Part shown: positions 53,317 through 64,000 of the stretch, one piece after another | How positions within the stretch are numbered: the first letter of the stretch is position 1 | Layout of the letters: every line of letters starts with the position of its first letter | Assembly: GCF_051014445.1 (NCBI RefSeq) | Contig: NC_135141.1 | Span: 4,216,001-4,280,000, forward strand | DNA: 64,000 nt | Source: Colletes latitarsis | Taxonomy: Eukaryota > Arthropoda > Insecta > Hymenoptera > Colletidae | Direction of reading: 5' to 3' | Position numbers and translations under genes: made by a program | The notes under the pieces: model-generated | The model's input: the letters and a program-made list of their open reading frames with translations, nothing else | What the model was told of the DNA's origin: nothing | Databases searched by the model: none

Positions 53317-53619
53317 ATAACCCAGGCCTAACCCAGACCTGACCGGTTTTATCCTCTAAAATATTGATCTATACCAGGTTTAATTGAATGGCACTGTGTG
53401 GTTCCACATTACTACGTGACTCAAATCTGAAAAAACCCAGGATCTGGCCAACAAGTATGCGAAGAAGGCAAAATCATGAGCCAGATGCGGTATAACCCAG
53501 ACCTAACCCAGACCTAACCGGTTTTATCCTCTAAAATATTGATCGATACCAGGTTTAATTGAATGGTACTGTGTGGTTCCACATTACTACGTGATTCAAA
53601 CCCAGACCTAACCCAGGAT

Positions 53620-54853
53620 CTGGCCAACAGGTATGCGAAGAAGGCAATGTCATGAGCCAGATGCGGGCATTACCCAGACCTAACCCTGACCTAACCGGTT
53701 TTATCCTCTCAAATATTGATCGATAGCAGGTTTAATCGACTGTTACTGTGTGGTACCACATTACTACGTGATTCAAACCCGAAAAAACCCAGGATGTGGT
53801 AAACAAGTACGCGAAGAAGGCAAAATCATGATCCAGATGCGGGCATAACCCAGACCTAACCCAGACCTAACCGGTGTTATCCACTAAAATATTGATCGAT
53901 ACCAGGTTTAATTGAATGGTACTGTGTGGTTCCACATTACTACGTGATTCAAACCCAGACCTAACCCAGGATCTGTCCAACAAGTATGCGAAAATGCAAA
54001 ACCAAGAGGCAGATGCGGGCATAACCCAGACCTAACCCAGACCTAATCGGTGTTATCCACTAAAATATTGATCGAAACCAAGTTTAAGTGACTGTTTCTG
54101 AGTGGTACCACATTACTACGTGATTCAAACCCTAAAAAACCAAGGATCTGGGCAACAAGAATGCGGAAAAGGCAAAATCATGAGCCAGATGCGGGCATAA
54201 CCCAGACCTAACCCACACCTACCCGGTGTCATCCTTTAAAATATTGATCGAAGCCAGGTTTAATTGACTGTTTCAATGTGGTACAACATTACTACGTGAT
54301 TCAAACCCGAAAAAACCCAGGATCTGGTAAACGAGTATGCGAAGAAGGCAAAATCATGAGCTAGATGCGGGCATAACCCAGACCTAACCCAGACCTAACC
54401 GGTTTTATCCTCTAAAATATTGATCGATACCAGGTTTAATTGAATGGTACTGTGTGGTTCCACATTACTACGTGATTCAAACCCAGACCTAACCCAGGAT
54501 CCGGCCAACAAGTATGCGAAGAAGGCAAAATCATGAGCCAGATGCGGGCATAACCCAGACCTAACCCAGACCTGTCCGGTTTTATCCTCTAAAATATTGA
54601 TCTATACCAGGTTTAATTGAATGGCACTGTGTGGTTCCACATTACTACGTGACTCAAATCTGAAAAAACCCAGGATCTGGCCTACAAGTATGCGAAGAAG
54701 GCAAAATCATGAGCCAGATGCGGGTATAACCCAGACCTAACCCAGACCTAACCGGTTTTATCCTCTAAAATATTGATCGATACCAGGTTTAATTGAATGG
54801 TACTGTGTGGTTCCACATTACTACGTGATTCAAACCCAGACCTAACCCAGGAT
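53620..54853. repeat. Seven-monomer relative of the nine-monomer unit (P0, 1234 bp)
   Basis: Starts with CTGGCCAACAGGTATGCG and GGCAATGTCATGAGCC, followed by CGATAGCAGGTTTAATCGAC, exactly like the 1586-bp unit further right. It goes directly from the first AAGTTTAAGTGAC monomer to the GAAGCCAGG monomer. Two monomers (352 bp) of the full unit are thus missing. The next copy, from 54854, follows a different order and carries CACGAAACCGGAAAAGG. Confidence 0.78.
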
Positions 54854-55957
54854 CTGGCCAACAGGTATGCGAAGAAGGCAATGTCATGAGCCAGATGCGG
54901 GCATTACCCAAACCTAACCCTGACCTAACCGGTTTTATCCTCTCAAATATTGATCGATAGCAGGTTTAATCGACTGTTACTGTGTGGTACCACATTACTA
55001 CGTGATTCAAACCCGAAAAAACCCAGGATCTGGCCAACACGAAACCGGAAAAGGCAAAATCATGAGCCAGATGCGGGCATAACCCAGACCTAACACAGAC
55101 CTATCCGGTGTTACCGACTAAAATACTGACCGAATTCGGGTTTAATTTACTGTTACTGCGTGGTACCACATTACTACGTGATTCAGACCCGAAAAAACCC
55201 AGGATGTGGTAAACAAGTACACGAAGAAGGCAAAATCATGATCCAGATGCGGGCATAACCCAGACCTAACCCAGACCTAACCGGTGTTATCCACTAAAAT
55301 ATTGATCGATACCAGGTTTAATTGAATGGTACTGTGTGGTTCCACATTACTACGTGATTCAAACCCAGACCTAACCCAGGATCTGGCCAACAAGTATGCG
55401 AAAATGCAAAACCATGAGCCAGATGCGGGCATAACCCAGACCTAACCCAGACCTAACCGGTGTTACCGACTAAAATATTGATCGAAAGCAAGTTTAAGTG
55501 ACTGTTTCTGAGTGGTACCACATGACTACGTGATTCAAACCCTAAAAAACCAAGGATCTGGGCAACAAGAATGCGGAAAAGGCAAAATCGTTAGCCAGAT
55601 GCGGGCATAACCCAGACCTAACCCGGACCTAACCGGTGTTACCGACTAAAATACTGACCGAATTCGGGTTTAATTCACTGTTACTGTCTGGTACCACGTT
55701 ACTACCTGACTCAAACCCGAAAAAACCAAGAATCTGGACAACAAGTATGCGAAGAAGGCAAAATCATGAGCCAGATGCGAGCATAACTCACACCTAAGCC
55801 ACACCTACCCGGTGTCATCCATTAAAATATTGATCGAAGCCAGGTTTAATTGACTGTTTCAATGTGGTACAACATTACTACGTGATTCAAACCCGAAAAA
55901 ACCAAGAATCTGGACAACAAGTATGCGAAGAAGGCAAAATCATGAGCCAGATGCGGG

Positions 55958-58049
55958 CATAACTCACACCTAAGCCACACCTACCCGGTGTCATCCTTTA
56001 AAATATTGATCGAAGCCAGGTTTAATTGACTGTTTCAATGTGGTACAACATTACTACGTGATTCAAACCCGAAAAAACCCAGGGTCTGGCCAACAAGTAT
56101 GCGAAGAAGGCAAAATCATGAGCCATATACGGGCATAACCCAGACCTAACCGGTGTCATCCTTTAAAATATTGATCGAAACCAAGTTTAATGGACTGTTT
56201 CAGTGTGGTTCCACATTACTACGTGACTTAAACCCGAGAAAAACCCCGGATCTGGCCAACAAGTATGCGAAGAAGGCAAAATCATGAGCCAGATGTGGGC
56301 ATAGCCCAGACCTAAACCAGACCTAACCGGATTTATCCCCTGAAATATTGATCGATACAAGGTTTAATTGACTGTTACTGTGTGGTACCACATTACTACT
56401 TCATGCAACCCCGAAAAAACCCAGGATCTGGTAAACGAGTATGCGAAGAAGGCAAAATCATGAGCTAGATGCGGGCATAACCCAGACCTAACCCAGACAT
56501 AACCGGTTTTATCCTCTAAAATATTTATCGATACCAGGTTTAATTGAATTATACTGTGTGGTCCCACATTACCACGTGACTTAAACCCGAAAAAACCCAG
56601 GATCTGGCCAACAAGTATGCGAAGAAGGCAAAATCATGAGCCAGATGCGGGCATAAGCCAGACCTAACCCAGACCTTACCGGTTTTATCCACTAAAATAT
56701 TGATCGAAATCATGTTTAATTGACTGTTACTGTGTGGTGCCACATTACTACGTGATTCAGACCCGAAAAAACCCAGGATCTGGTAAACTAGTATGCGAAG
56801 AAGGCAAAATCATGAGCCAGATGCGGGCATGACCCAGACCTAACCCAGCCATTACCGGTTTTATCCTTTAAAATACTGACCGAGTCCAGGTTTAGTTGAC
56901 TGTCACTGTGAGGTGCCACATTAGTATGTGACTCAAATCTGAAAAAACCCAGGATCTGGCCAACAAGTATGCGAAGAAGGCAAAATCATGAGCCAGATGC
57001 GGGCATAACTCACACCTAAGCCACACCTACCCGGTGTCATCCTTTAAAATATTGATCGAAGCCAGGTTTAATTGACTGTTTCAATGTGGTACAACATTAC
57101 TACGTGATTCAAACCCGAAAAAACCCAGGGTCTGGCCAACAAGTATGCGAAGAAGGCAAAATCATGAGCCATATACGGGCATAACCCAGACCTAACCGGT
57201 GTCATCCTTTAAAATATTGATCGAAACCAAGTTTAATGGACTGTTTCAGTGTGGTTCCACATTACTACGTGACTTAAACCCGAGAAAAACCCCGGATCTG
57301 GCCAACAAGTATGCGAAGGAGGCAAAATCATGAGCCAGATGTGGGCATAGCCCAGACCTAAACCAGACCTAACCGGATTTATCCCCTGAAATATTGATCG
57401 ATACAAGGTTTAATTGACTGTTACTGTGTGGTACCACATTACTACTTCATGCAACCCCGAAAAAACCCAGGATCTGGTAAACGAGTATGCGAAGAAGGCA
57501 AAATCATGAGCTAGATGCGGGCATAACCCAGACCTAACCCAGACATAACCGGTTTTATCCTCTAAAATATTTATCGATACCAGGTTTAATTGAATTATAC
57601 TGTGTGGTCCCACATTACCACGTGACTTAAACCCGAAAAAACCCAGGATCTGGCCAACAAGTATGCGAAGAAGGCAAAATCATGAGCCAGATGCGGGCAT
57701 AAGCCAGACCTAACCCAGACCTTACCGGTTTTATCCACTAAAATATTGATCGAAATCATGTTTAATTGACTGTTACTGTGTGGTGCCACATTACTACGTG
57801 ATTCAGACCCGAAAAAACCCAGGATCTGGTAAACTAGTATGCGAAGAAGGCAAAATCATGAGCCAGATGCGGGCATGACCCAGACCTAACCCAGCCATTA
57901 CCGGTTTTATCCTTTAAAATACTGACCGAGTCCAGGTTTAGTTGACTGTCACTGTGAGGTGCCACATTAGTATGTGACTCAAATCTGAAAAAACCCAGGA
58001 TCTGGCCAACAAGTATGCGAAGAAGGCAAAATCATGAGCCAGATGCGGG
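55958..58049. repeat. 1046-bp six-monomer tandem duplication
   Basis: 55958-57003 is repeated as 57004-58049. Both carry AACTCACACCTAAGCCACACC, CCATATACGGGC, GAGAAAAACCCCGGATC, GAGCTAGATGCGGG, ATCATGTTTAATTG, GGTAAACTAGTATGCG and CCACATTAGTATGTG. The monomer before (55783-55957) is a further copy of the first one. Confidence 0.82.
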
Positions 58050-58354
58050 CATAACCCAGACCTAACCCAGACCTGACCGGTTTTATCCTCTAAAATATTG
58101 ATCTATACCAGGTTTAATTGAATGGCACTGTGTGGTTCCACATTACTACGTGACTCAAATCTGAAAAAACCCAGGATCTGGCCAACAAGTATGCGAAGAA
58201 GGCAAAATCATGAGCCAGATGCGGGTATAACCCAGACCTAACCCAGACCTAACCGGTTTTATCCTCTAAAATATTGATCGATACCAGGTTTAATTGAATG
58301 GTACTGTGTGGTTCCACATTACTACGTGATTCAAACCCAGACCTAACGCAGGAT

Positions 58355-59940
58355 CTGGCCAACAGGTATGCGAAGAAGGCAATGTCATGAGCCAGATGCG
58401 GGCATTACCCAGACCTAACCCTGACCTAACCGGTTTTATCCTCTCAAATATTGATCGATAGCAGGTTTAATCGACTGTTACTGTGTGGTACCACATTACT
58501 ACGTGATTCAAACCCGAAAAAACCCAGGATGTGGTAAACAAGTACGCGAAGAAGGCAAAATCATGATCCAGATGCGGGCATAACCCAGACCTAACCCAGA
58601 CCTAACCGGTGTTATCCACTAAAATATTGATCGATACCAGGTTTAATTGAATGGTACTGTGTGGTTCCACATTACTACGTGATTCAAACCCAGAGCTAAC
58701 CCAGGATCTGTCCAACAAGTATGCGAAAATGCAAAACCATGAGGCAGATGCGGGCATAACCCAGACCTAACCCAGACCTAATCGGTGTTATCCACTAAAA
58801 TATTGATCGAAACCAAGTTTAAGTGACTGTTTCTGAGTGGTACCACATTACTACGTGATTCAAACCCTAAAAAACCAAGGATCTGGGCAACAAGAATGCG
58901 GAAAAGGCAAAATCATGAGCCAGATGCGGGCATAACCCAGACCTAACCCAGACCTAACCGGTGTTACCGACTAAAATATTGATCGAAACCAAGTTTAAGT
59001 GACTGTTTCTGAGTGGTACCACATGACTACGTGATTCAAACCCTAAAAAACCAAGGATCTGGGCAACAAGAATGCGGAAAAGGCAAAATCGTTAGCCAGA
59101 TGCGGGCATAACCCAGACCTAACCCGGACCTAACCGGTGTTACCGACTAAAATACTGACCGAATTCGGGTTTAATTCACTGTTACTGTGTGATACCACGT
59201 TACTACCTGACTCAAACCCGAAAAAACCAAGAATCTGGACAACAAGTATGCGAAGAAGGCAACATCATGAGCCAGATGCGGGCATAACTCACACCTAAGC
59301 CACACCTACCCGGTGTCATCCTTTAAAATATTGATCGAAGCCAGGTTTAATTGACTGTTTCAATGTGGTACAACATTACTACGTGATTCAAACCCGAAAA
59401 AACCCAGGATCTGGTAAACGAGTATGCGAAGAAGGCAAAATCATGAGCTAGATGCGGGCATAACCCAGACCTAACCCAGACCTAACCGGTTTTATCCTCT
59501 AAAATATTGATCGATACCAGGTTTAATTGAATGGTACTGTGTGGTTCCACATTACTACGTGATTCAAACCCAGACCTAACCCAGGATCCGGCCAACAAGT
59601 ATGCGAAGAAGGCAAAATCATGAGCCAGATGCGGGCATAACCCAGACCTAACCCAGACCTGTCCGGTTTTATCCTCTAAAATATTGATCTATACCAGGTT
59701 TAATTGAATGGCACTGTGTGGTTCCACATTACTACGTGACTCAAATCTGAAAAAACCCAGGATCTGGCCAACAAGTATGCGAAGAAGGCAAAATCATGAG
59801 CCAGATGCGGGTATAACCCAGACCTAACCCAGACCTAACCGGTTTTATCCTCTAAAATATTGATCGATACCAGGTTTAATTGAATGGTACTGTGTGGTTC
59901 CACATTACTACGTGATTCAAACCCAGACCTAACCCAGGAT
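58355..59940. repeat. Nine-monomer higher-order repeat, copy P1 (1586 bp)
   Basis: The unit begins at CTGGCCAACAGGTATGCG. Its nine monomers are, in order: CGATAGCAGG type; GGTAAACAAGTACGCG type; GCGAAAATGCAAAACC type; AAGTTTAAGTGAC type; CCGGACC with GAATTCGGGTTTAATTCAC; the CACACCTAAGCCACACC type; GAGCTAGATGCGGG type; TTGATCTATACC with GGCACTG; and GCGGGTATAACC type. The same order returns at 60470. It is the cleanest higher-order repeat in the window. Confidence 0.85.
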
Positions 59941-60469
59941 CTGGCCAACAGGTATGCGAAGAAGGCAATGTCATGAGCCAGATGCGGGCATTACCCAGAC
60001 CTAACCCTGACCTAACCGGTTTTATCCTCTCAAATATTGATCGATAGCAGGTTTAATCGACTGTTACAGTGTGGTACCACATTACTACGTGATTCAAACC
60101 CGAAAAAACCCAGGATCTGGCCAACACGAAACCGGAAAAGGCAAAATCATGAGCCAGATGCGGGCATAACCCAGACCTAACACAGACCTATCCGGTGTTA
60201 CCGACTAAAATACTGACCGAATTCGGGTTTAATTTACTGTTACTGCGTGGTACCACATTACTTCGTGATTCAGACCCGAAAAAACCCAGGATGTGGTAAA
60301 CAAGTACACGAAGAAGGCAAAATCATGATCCAGATGCGGGCATAACCCAGACCTAACCCAGACCTGACCGGTGTTATCCACTAAAATATTGATCGATACC
60401 AGGTTTAATTGAATGGTACTGTGTGGTTCCACATTACTACGTGATTCAAACCCAGACCTAACCCAGGAT
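59941..60469. repeat. Three-monomer spacer unit between nine-monomer repeats (529 bp)
   Basis: Lies between P1 and P2, starts with the same CTGGCCAACAGG monomer, then has CACGAAACCGGAAAAGG and GAATTCGGGTTTAATTTACTG monomers. The order matches 54854-55392 (offset 5087), so it is a shortened copy of that variant unit. Confidence 0.78.
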
Positions 60470-62055
60470 CTGGCCAACAGGTATGCGAAGAAGGCAATGT
60501 CATGGGCCAGATGCGGGCATTACCCAGACCTAACCCTGACCTAACCGGTTTTATCCTCTCAAATATTGATCGATAGCAGGTTTAATCGACTGTTACTGTG
60601 TGGTACCACATTACTACGTGATTCAAACCCGAAAAAACCCAGGATGTGGTAAACAAGTACGCGAAGAAGGCAAAATCATGATCCAGATGCGGGCATAACC
60701 CAGACCTAACCCAGACCTAACCGGTGTTATCCACTAAAATATTGATCGATACCAGGTTTAATTGAATGGTACTGTGTGGTTCCACATTACTACGTGATTC
60801 AAACCCAGACCTAACCCAGGATCTGTCCAACAAGTATGCGAAAATGCAAAACCATGAGGCAGATGCGGGCATAACCCAGACCTAACCCAGACCTAATCGG
60901 TGTTATCCACTAAAATATTGATCGAAACCAAGTTTAAGTGACTGTTTCTGAGTGGTACCACATTACTACGTGATTCAAACCCTAAAAAACCAAGGATCTG
61001 GGCAACAAGAATGCGGAAAAGGCAAAATCATGAGCCAGATGCGGGCATAACCCAGACCTAATCCAGACCTAACCGGTGTTACCGACTAAAATATTGATCG
61101 AAACCAAGTTTAAGTGACTGTTTCTGAGTGGTACCACATGACTACGTGATTCAAACCCTAAAAAACCAAGGATCTGGGCAACAAGAATGCGGAAAAGGCA
61201 AAATCGTTAGCCAGATGCGGGCATAACCCAGACCTAACCCGGACCTAACCGGTGTTACCGACTAAAATACTGACCGAATTCGGGTTTAATTCACTGTTAC
61301 TGTGTGGTACCACGTTACTACCTGACTCAAACCCGAAAAAACCAAGAATCTGGACAACAAGTATGCGAAGAAGGCAACATCATGAGCCAGATGCGGGCAT
61401 AACTCACACCTAAGCCACACCTACCCGGTGTCATCCTTTAAAATATTGATCGAAGCCAGGTTTAATTGACTGTTTCAATGTGGTACAACATTACTACGTG
61501 ATTCAAACCCGAAAAAACCCAGGATCTGGTAAACGAGTATGCGAAGAAGGCAAAATCATGAGCTAGATGCGGGCATAACCCAGACCTAACCCAGACCTAA
61601 CCGGTTTTATCCTCTAAAATATTGATCGATACCAGGTTTAATTGAATGGTACTGTGTGGTTCCTCATTACTACGTGATTCAAACCCAGACCTAACCCAGG
61701 ATCCGGCCAACAAGTATGCAAAGAAGGCAAAATCATGAGCCAGATGCGGGCATAACCCAGACCTAACCCAGACCTGTCCGGTTTTATCCTCTAAAATATT
61801 GATCTATACCAGGTTTAATTGAATGGCACTGTGTGGTTCCACATTACTACGTGACTCAAATCTGAAAAAACCCAGGATCTGGCCAACAAGTATGCGAAGA
61901 AGGCAAAATCATGAGCCAGATGCGGGTATAACCCAGACCTAACCCAGACCTAACCGGTTTTATCCTCAAAAATATTGATCGATACCAGGTTTAATTGAAT
62001 GGTACTGTGTGGTTCCACATTACTACGTGATTCAAACCCAGACCTAACCCAGGAT
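60470..62055. repeat. Nine-monomer higher-order repeat, copy P2 (1586 bp)
   Basis: Same nine monomers in the same order as P1, at an offset of 2115. Few private changes are visible: ATCATG to TCATGGGCC near 60500, CCTAATCCAG near 61067, TTCCTCATTACTACG near 61663 and CCTCAAAAATATT near 61965. Confidence 0.85.
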
Positions 62056-63105
62056 CTGGCCAACAGGTATGCGAAGAAGGCAATGTCATGAGCCAGATGC
62101 GGGCATTACCCAGACCTAACCCTGACCTAACCGGTTTTATCCTCTCAAATATTGATCGATAGCAGGTTTAATCGACTGTTACTGTGTGGTACCACATTAC
62201 TACGTGATTCAAACCCGAAAAAACCCAGGATGTGGTAAACAAGTACGCGAAGAAGGCAAAATCATGATCCAGATGCGGGCATAACCCAGACCTAACCCAG
62301 ACCTAACCGGTGTTATCCTCTAAAATATTGATCGATACCAGGTTTAATTGAATGGTACTGTGTGGTTCCACATTACTACGTGATTCAAACCCAGACCTAA
62401 CCCAGGATATGTCCAACAAGTATGCGAAAATGCAAAACCATGAGGCAGATGCGGGCATAACCCAGACCTAACACAGACCTAATCGGTGTTATCCACTAAA
62501 ATATTGATCGAAACCAAGTTTAAGTGACTGTTTCTGAGTGGTACCACATTACTACGTGATTCAAACTCTAAAAAACCAAGGATCTGGGCAACAAGAATGC
62601 GGAAAAGGCAAAATCATGAGCCAGATGCGGGCATAACCCAGACCTAACCCAGACCTAACCGGTGTTACCGACTAAAATATTGATCGAAACCAAGTTTAAG
62701 TGACTGTTTCTGAGTGGTACCACATGACTACGTGATTCAAACCCTAAAAAACCAAGGATCTGGGCAACAAGAATGCGGAAAAGGCAAAATCGTTAGCCAG
62801 ATGCGGGCATAACCCAGACCTAACCCGGACCTAACCGGAGTTACCGACTAAAATACTGACCGAATTCGGGTTTAATTCACTGTTACTGTGTGGTACCACG
62901 TTACTACCTGACTCAAACCCGAAAAAACCAAGAATCTGGACAACAAGTATGCGAAGAAGGCAAAATCATGAGCCAGATGCGGGCATAACTCACACCTAAG
63001 CCACACCTACCCGGTGTCATCCTTTAAAATATTGATCGAAGCCAGGTTTAATTGACTGTTTCAATGTGGTACAACATTACTACGTGATTCAAACCCGAAA
63101 AAACC
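62056..63105. repeat. Nine-monomer higher-order repeat, copy P3, truncated
   Basis: Follows P2 at an offset of 1586 through the first six monomers, ending after the CACACCTAAGCCACACC monomer. It then switches to the CCATATACGGGC monomer found in the 1046-bp unit (57126 onward, offset 5980). Private changes include GGATATGTCC near 62405 and CCGGAGTTACC near 62836. Confidence 0.82.
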
Positions 63106-64000
63106 CAGGATCTGGCCAACAAGTATGCGAAGAAGGCAAAATCATGAGCCATATACGGGCATAACCCAGACCTAACCGGTGTCATCCTTTAAAATATTGA
63201 TCGAAACCAAGTTTAATGGACTGTTTCAGTGTGGTACCACATTACTACGTGACTTAAACCCGAGAAAAACCCCGGATCTGGCCAACAAGTATGCGAAGAA
63301 GGCAAAATCATGAGCCAGATGCGGGCATAAGCCAGACCTTACCCAGACCTAACCGGTTTTATCCTATAAAATATTGATCGAAACCAGGTTTTATTGACTG
63401 TTACTGTGTGGTCCCACATTACCACGTGACTTAAACCCGAAAAAACCCAGGATCTGGCCAACAAGTATGCGAGGAAGGCAAAATCATGAGCCAGATGCGG
63501 GCATAAGCCAGACCTAACCCAGGCCTTACCGGTTTTATCCACTAAAATATTGATCGAAATCATGTTTAATTGACTGTTACTGTGTGGTGCCACATTACTA
63601 CGTGATTCAGACCCGAAAAAACCCAGGATCTGGTAAACAAGTATGCGAAGAAGGCAAAATCATGAGCCAGATGCGGGCATGACCCAGACCTAACCCAGCC
63701 ATTACCGGTTTTATCCTTTAAAATACTGACCGAATCCAGGTTTAATTGACTGTCACTGTGAGGTGCCACATTACTATGTGACTCAAATCTGAAAAAACCC
63801 AGGATCTGGCCAACAAGTATGCGAAGAAGGCAAAATCATGAGCCAGATGCGGGCATAACCCAGACCTAACCCAGACCTAACCGGTTTTATCCTCTGAAAT
63901 ATTGATCGATACCAGGTTTAATTGAATGGTACTGTGTGGTTCCACATTACTACGTGATTGAAACCCAGACCTAACCCAGGATCTGGCCAACAGGTATGCG
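63106..64000. repeat. Array end of window, mixed right-domain monomers
   Basis: 63106-63300 matches 57126-57320. From about 63430 to 63870 the order of ATCATGTTTAATT, CATGACCCAGACC and CCACATTACTATGTG monomers matches 51.67-52.1 kb (offset 11758). The array continues to the last base with no sign of a boundary. Confidence 0.75.

Larger units (their letters stand above)
1..64000. repeat. Satellite DNA array, 176-bp monomer, fills the whole window
   Basis: The landmark CACATTACTACGTGA recurs through the window at steps of 176-177 or 165 bp. The first occurrences start at 4, 181, 357, 533 and 698. Every stretch I read belongs to the same monomer family, always in the same orientation, with no unrelated insertion. 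This is the definition of a tandem satellite. Monomer length is close to one nucleosome plus linker, as in many centromeric satellites, but centromere function is inference only. Copies differ by point substitutions, rare 1-bp indels and 11-bp steps, and are arranged in higher-order blocks listed separately. No gene, tRNA, rRNA, transposon terminal repeat or poly-A tail was seen. I do not recognise the family. Confidence 0.97.

Noticed and set aside
1..64000. CRISPR array
   Set aside because: Repeats are 176 bp, directly adjacent and similar along their whole length, with no short repeat/unique spacer pattern and no cas genes.
1..64000. CENP-B box
   Set aside because: Typical monomers of each subtype were checked on both strands for the spaced TTCG, A, CGGG pattern. 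The nearest stretch (reverse strand over the ACCCGAAAAAACCC part) lacks the required spacing.

Overview
The whole 64 kb window is one uninterrupted head-to-tail satellite DNA array. I found no protein-coding gene, RNA gene, transposon, CRISPR array or unique-sequence stretch. The basic monomer is 176 bp (177 bp in one subtype), about 44% G+C by a hand count of the first 180 bases, and all copies lie in the same orientation. There should be roughly 360-370 monomers. An array of this size and monomer length points to a eukaryotic heterochromatic block, most simply a centromeric or pericentromeric satellite, with a subtelomeric block as the alternative. I do not recognise the family and cannot name the organism. 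No CENP-B-box-like motif was found.

Monomer anatomy: a 12-bp palindrome (TGTGGTACCACA or a near version) marks each monomer junction. It is followed by an ATTACTACGTGA box, an A-tract or an alternative CAGACCTAACC box, a conserved GC-richer core (TATGCGAAGAAGGC, then ATGAGCCAGATGCGGGCAT), a short tract of an 11-bp sub-repeat (CCCAGACCTAA), and an AT-rich part. The sub-repeat is present once, twice or three times, which gives a 165/176/187 bp length ladder. Several monomer subtypes can be told apart by diagnostic substitutions in the AT-rich part.

Layout: (1) 1 to about 23 kb is a left domain built from nested duplications. The segments at 1-5 kb recur at 16.5-22 kb, 4.6-8.15 kb recurs at 11.3-14.8 kb, and smaller tandem duplications of 708, 875, 1222 and 1575 bp are embedded in them. 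(2) About 22.98-51.59 kb holds three consecutive copies (A, B, C) of a long unit of about 9-11 kb. A differs from B by gains and losses of whole monomers, whereas B and C are nearly identical at an offset of 7584 bp. (3) About 50.9-58.05 kb contains tandem duplications of about 1.22 kb and 1.05 kb, with an early copy of the next unit between them. (4) About 58.35-63.1 kb is a clear higher-order repeat of nine monomers (1586 bp), with a truncated seven-monomer relative at 53.6-54.85 kb. The last part, 63.1-64 kb, returns to monomers seen at 51.7-52.1 and 57.1 kb.

The short open frames in the window, mostly on the minus strand, are by-products of a stop-poor satellite and are not annotated as genes. 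All duplication limits and identities were read by eye from diagnostic variants. They should be taken as accurate to within a monomer segment, not to the base.
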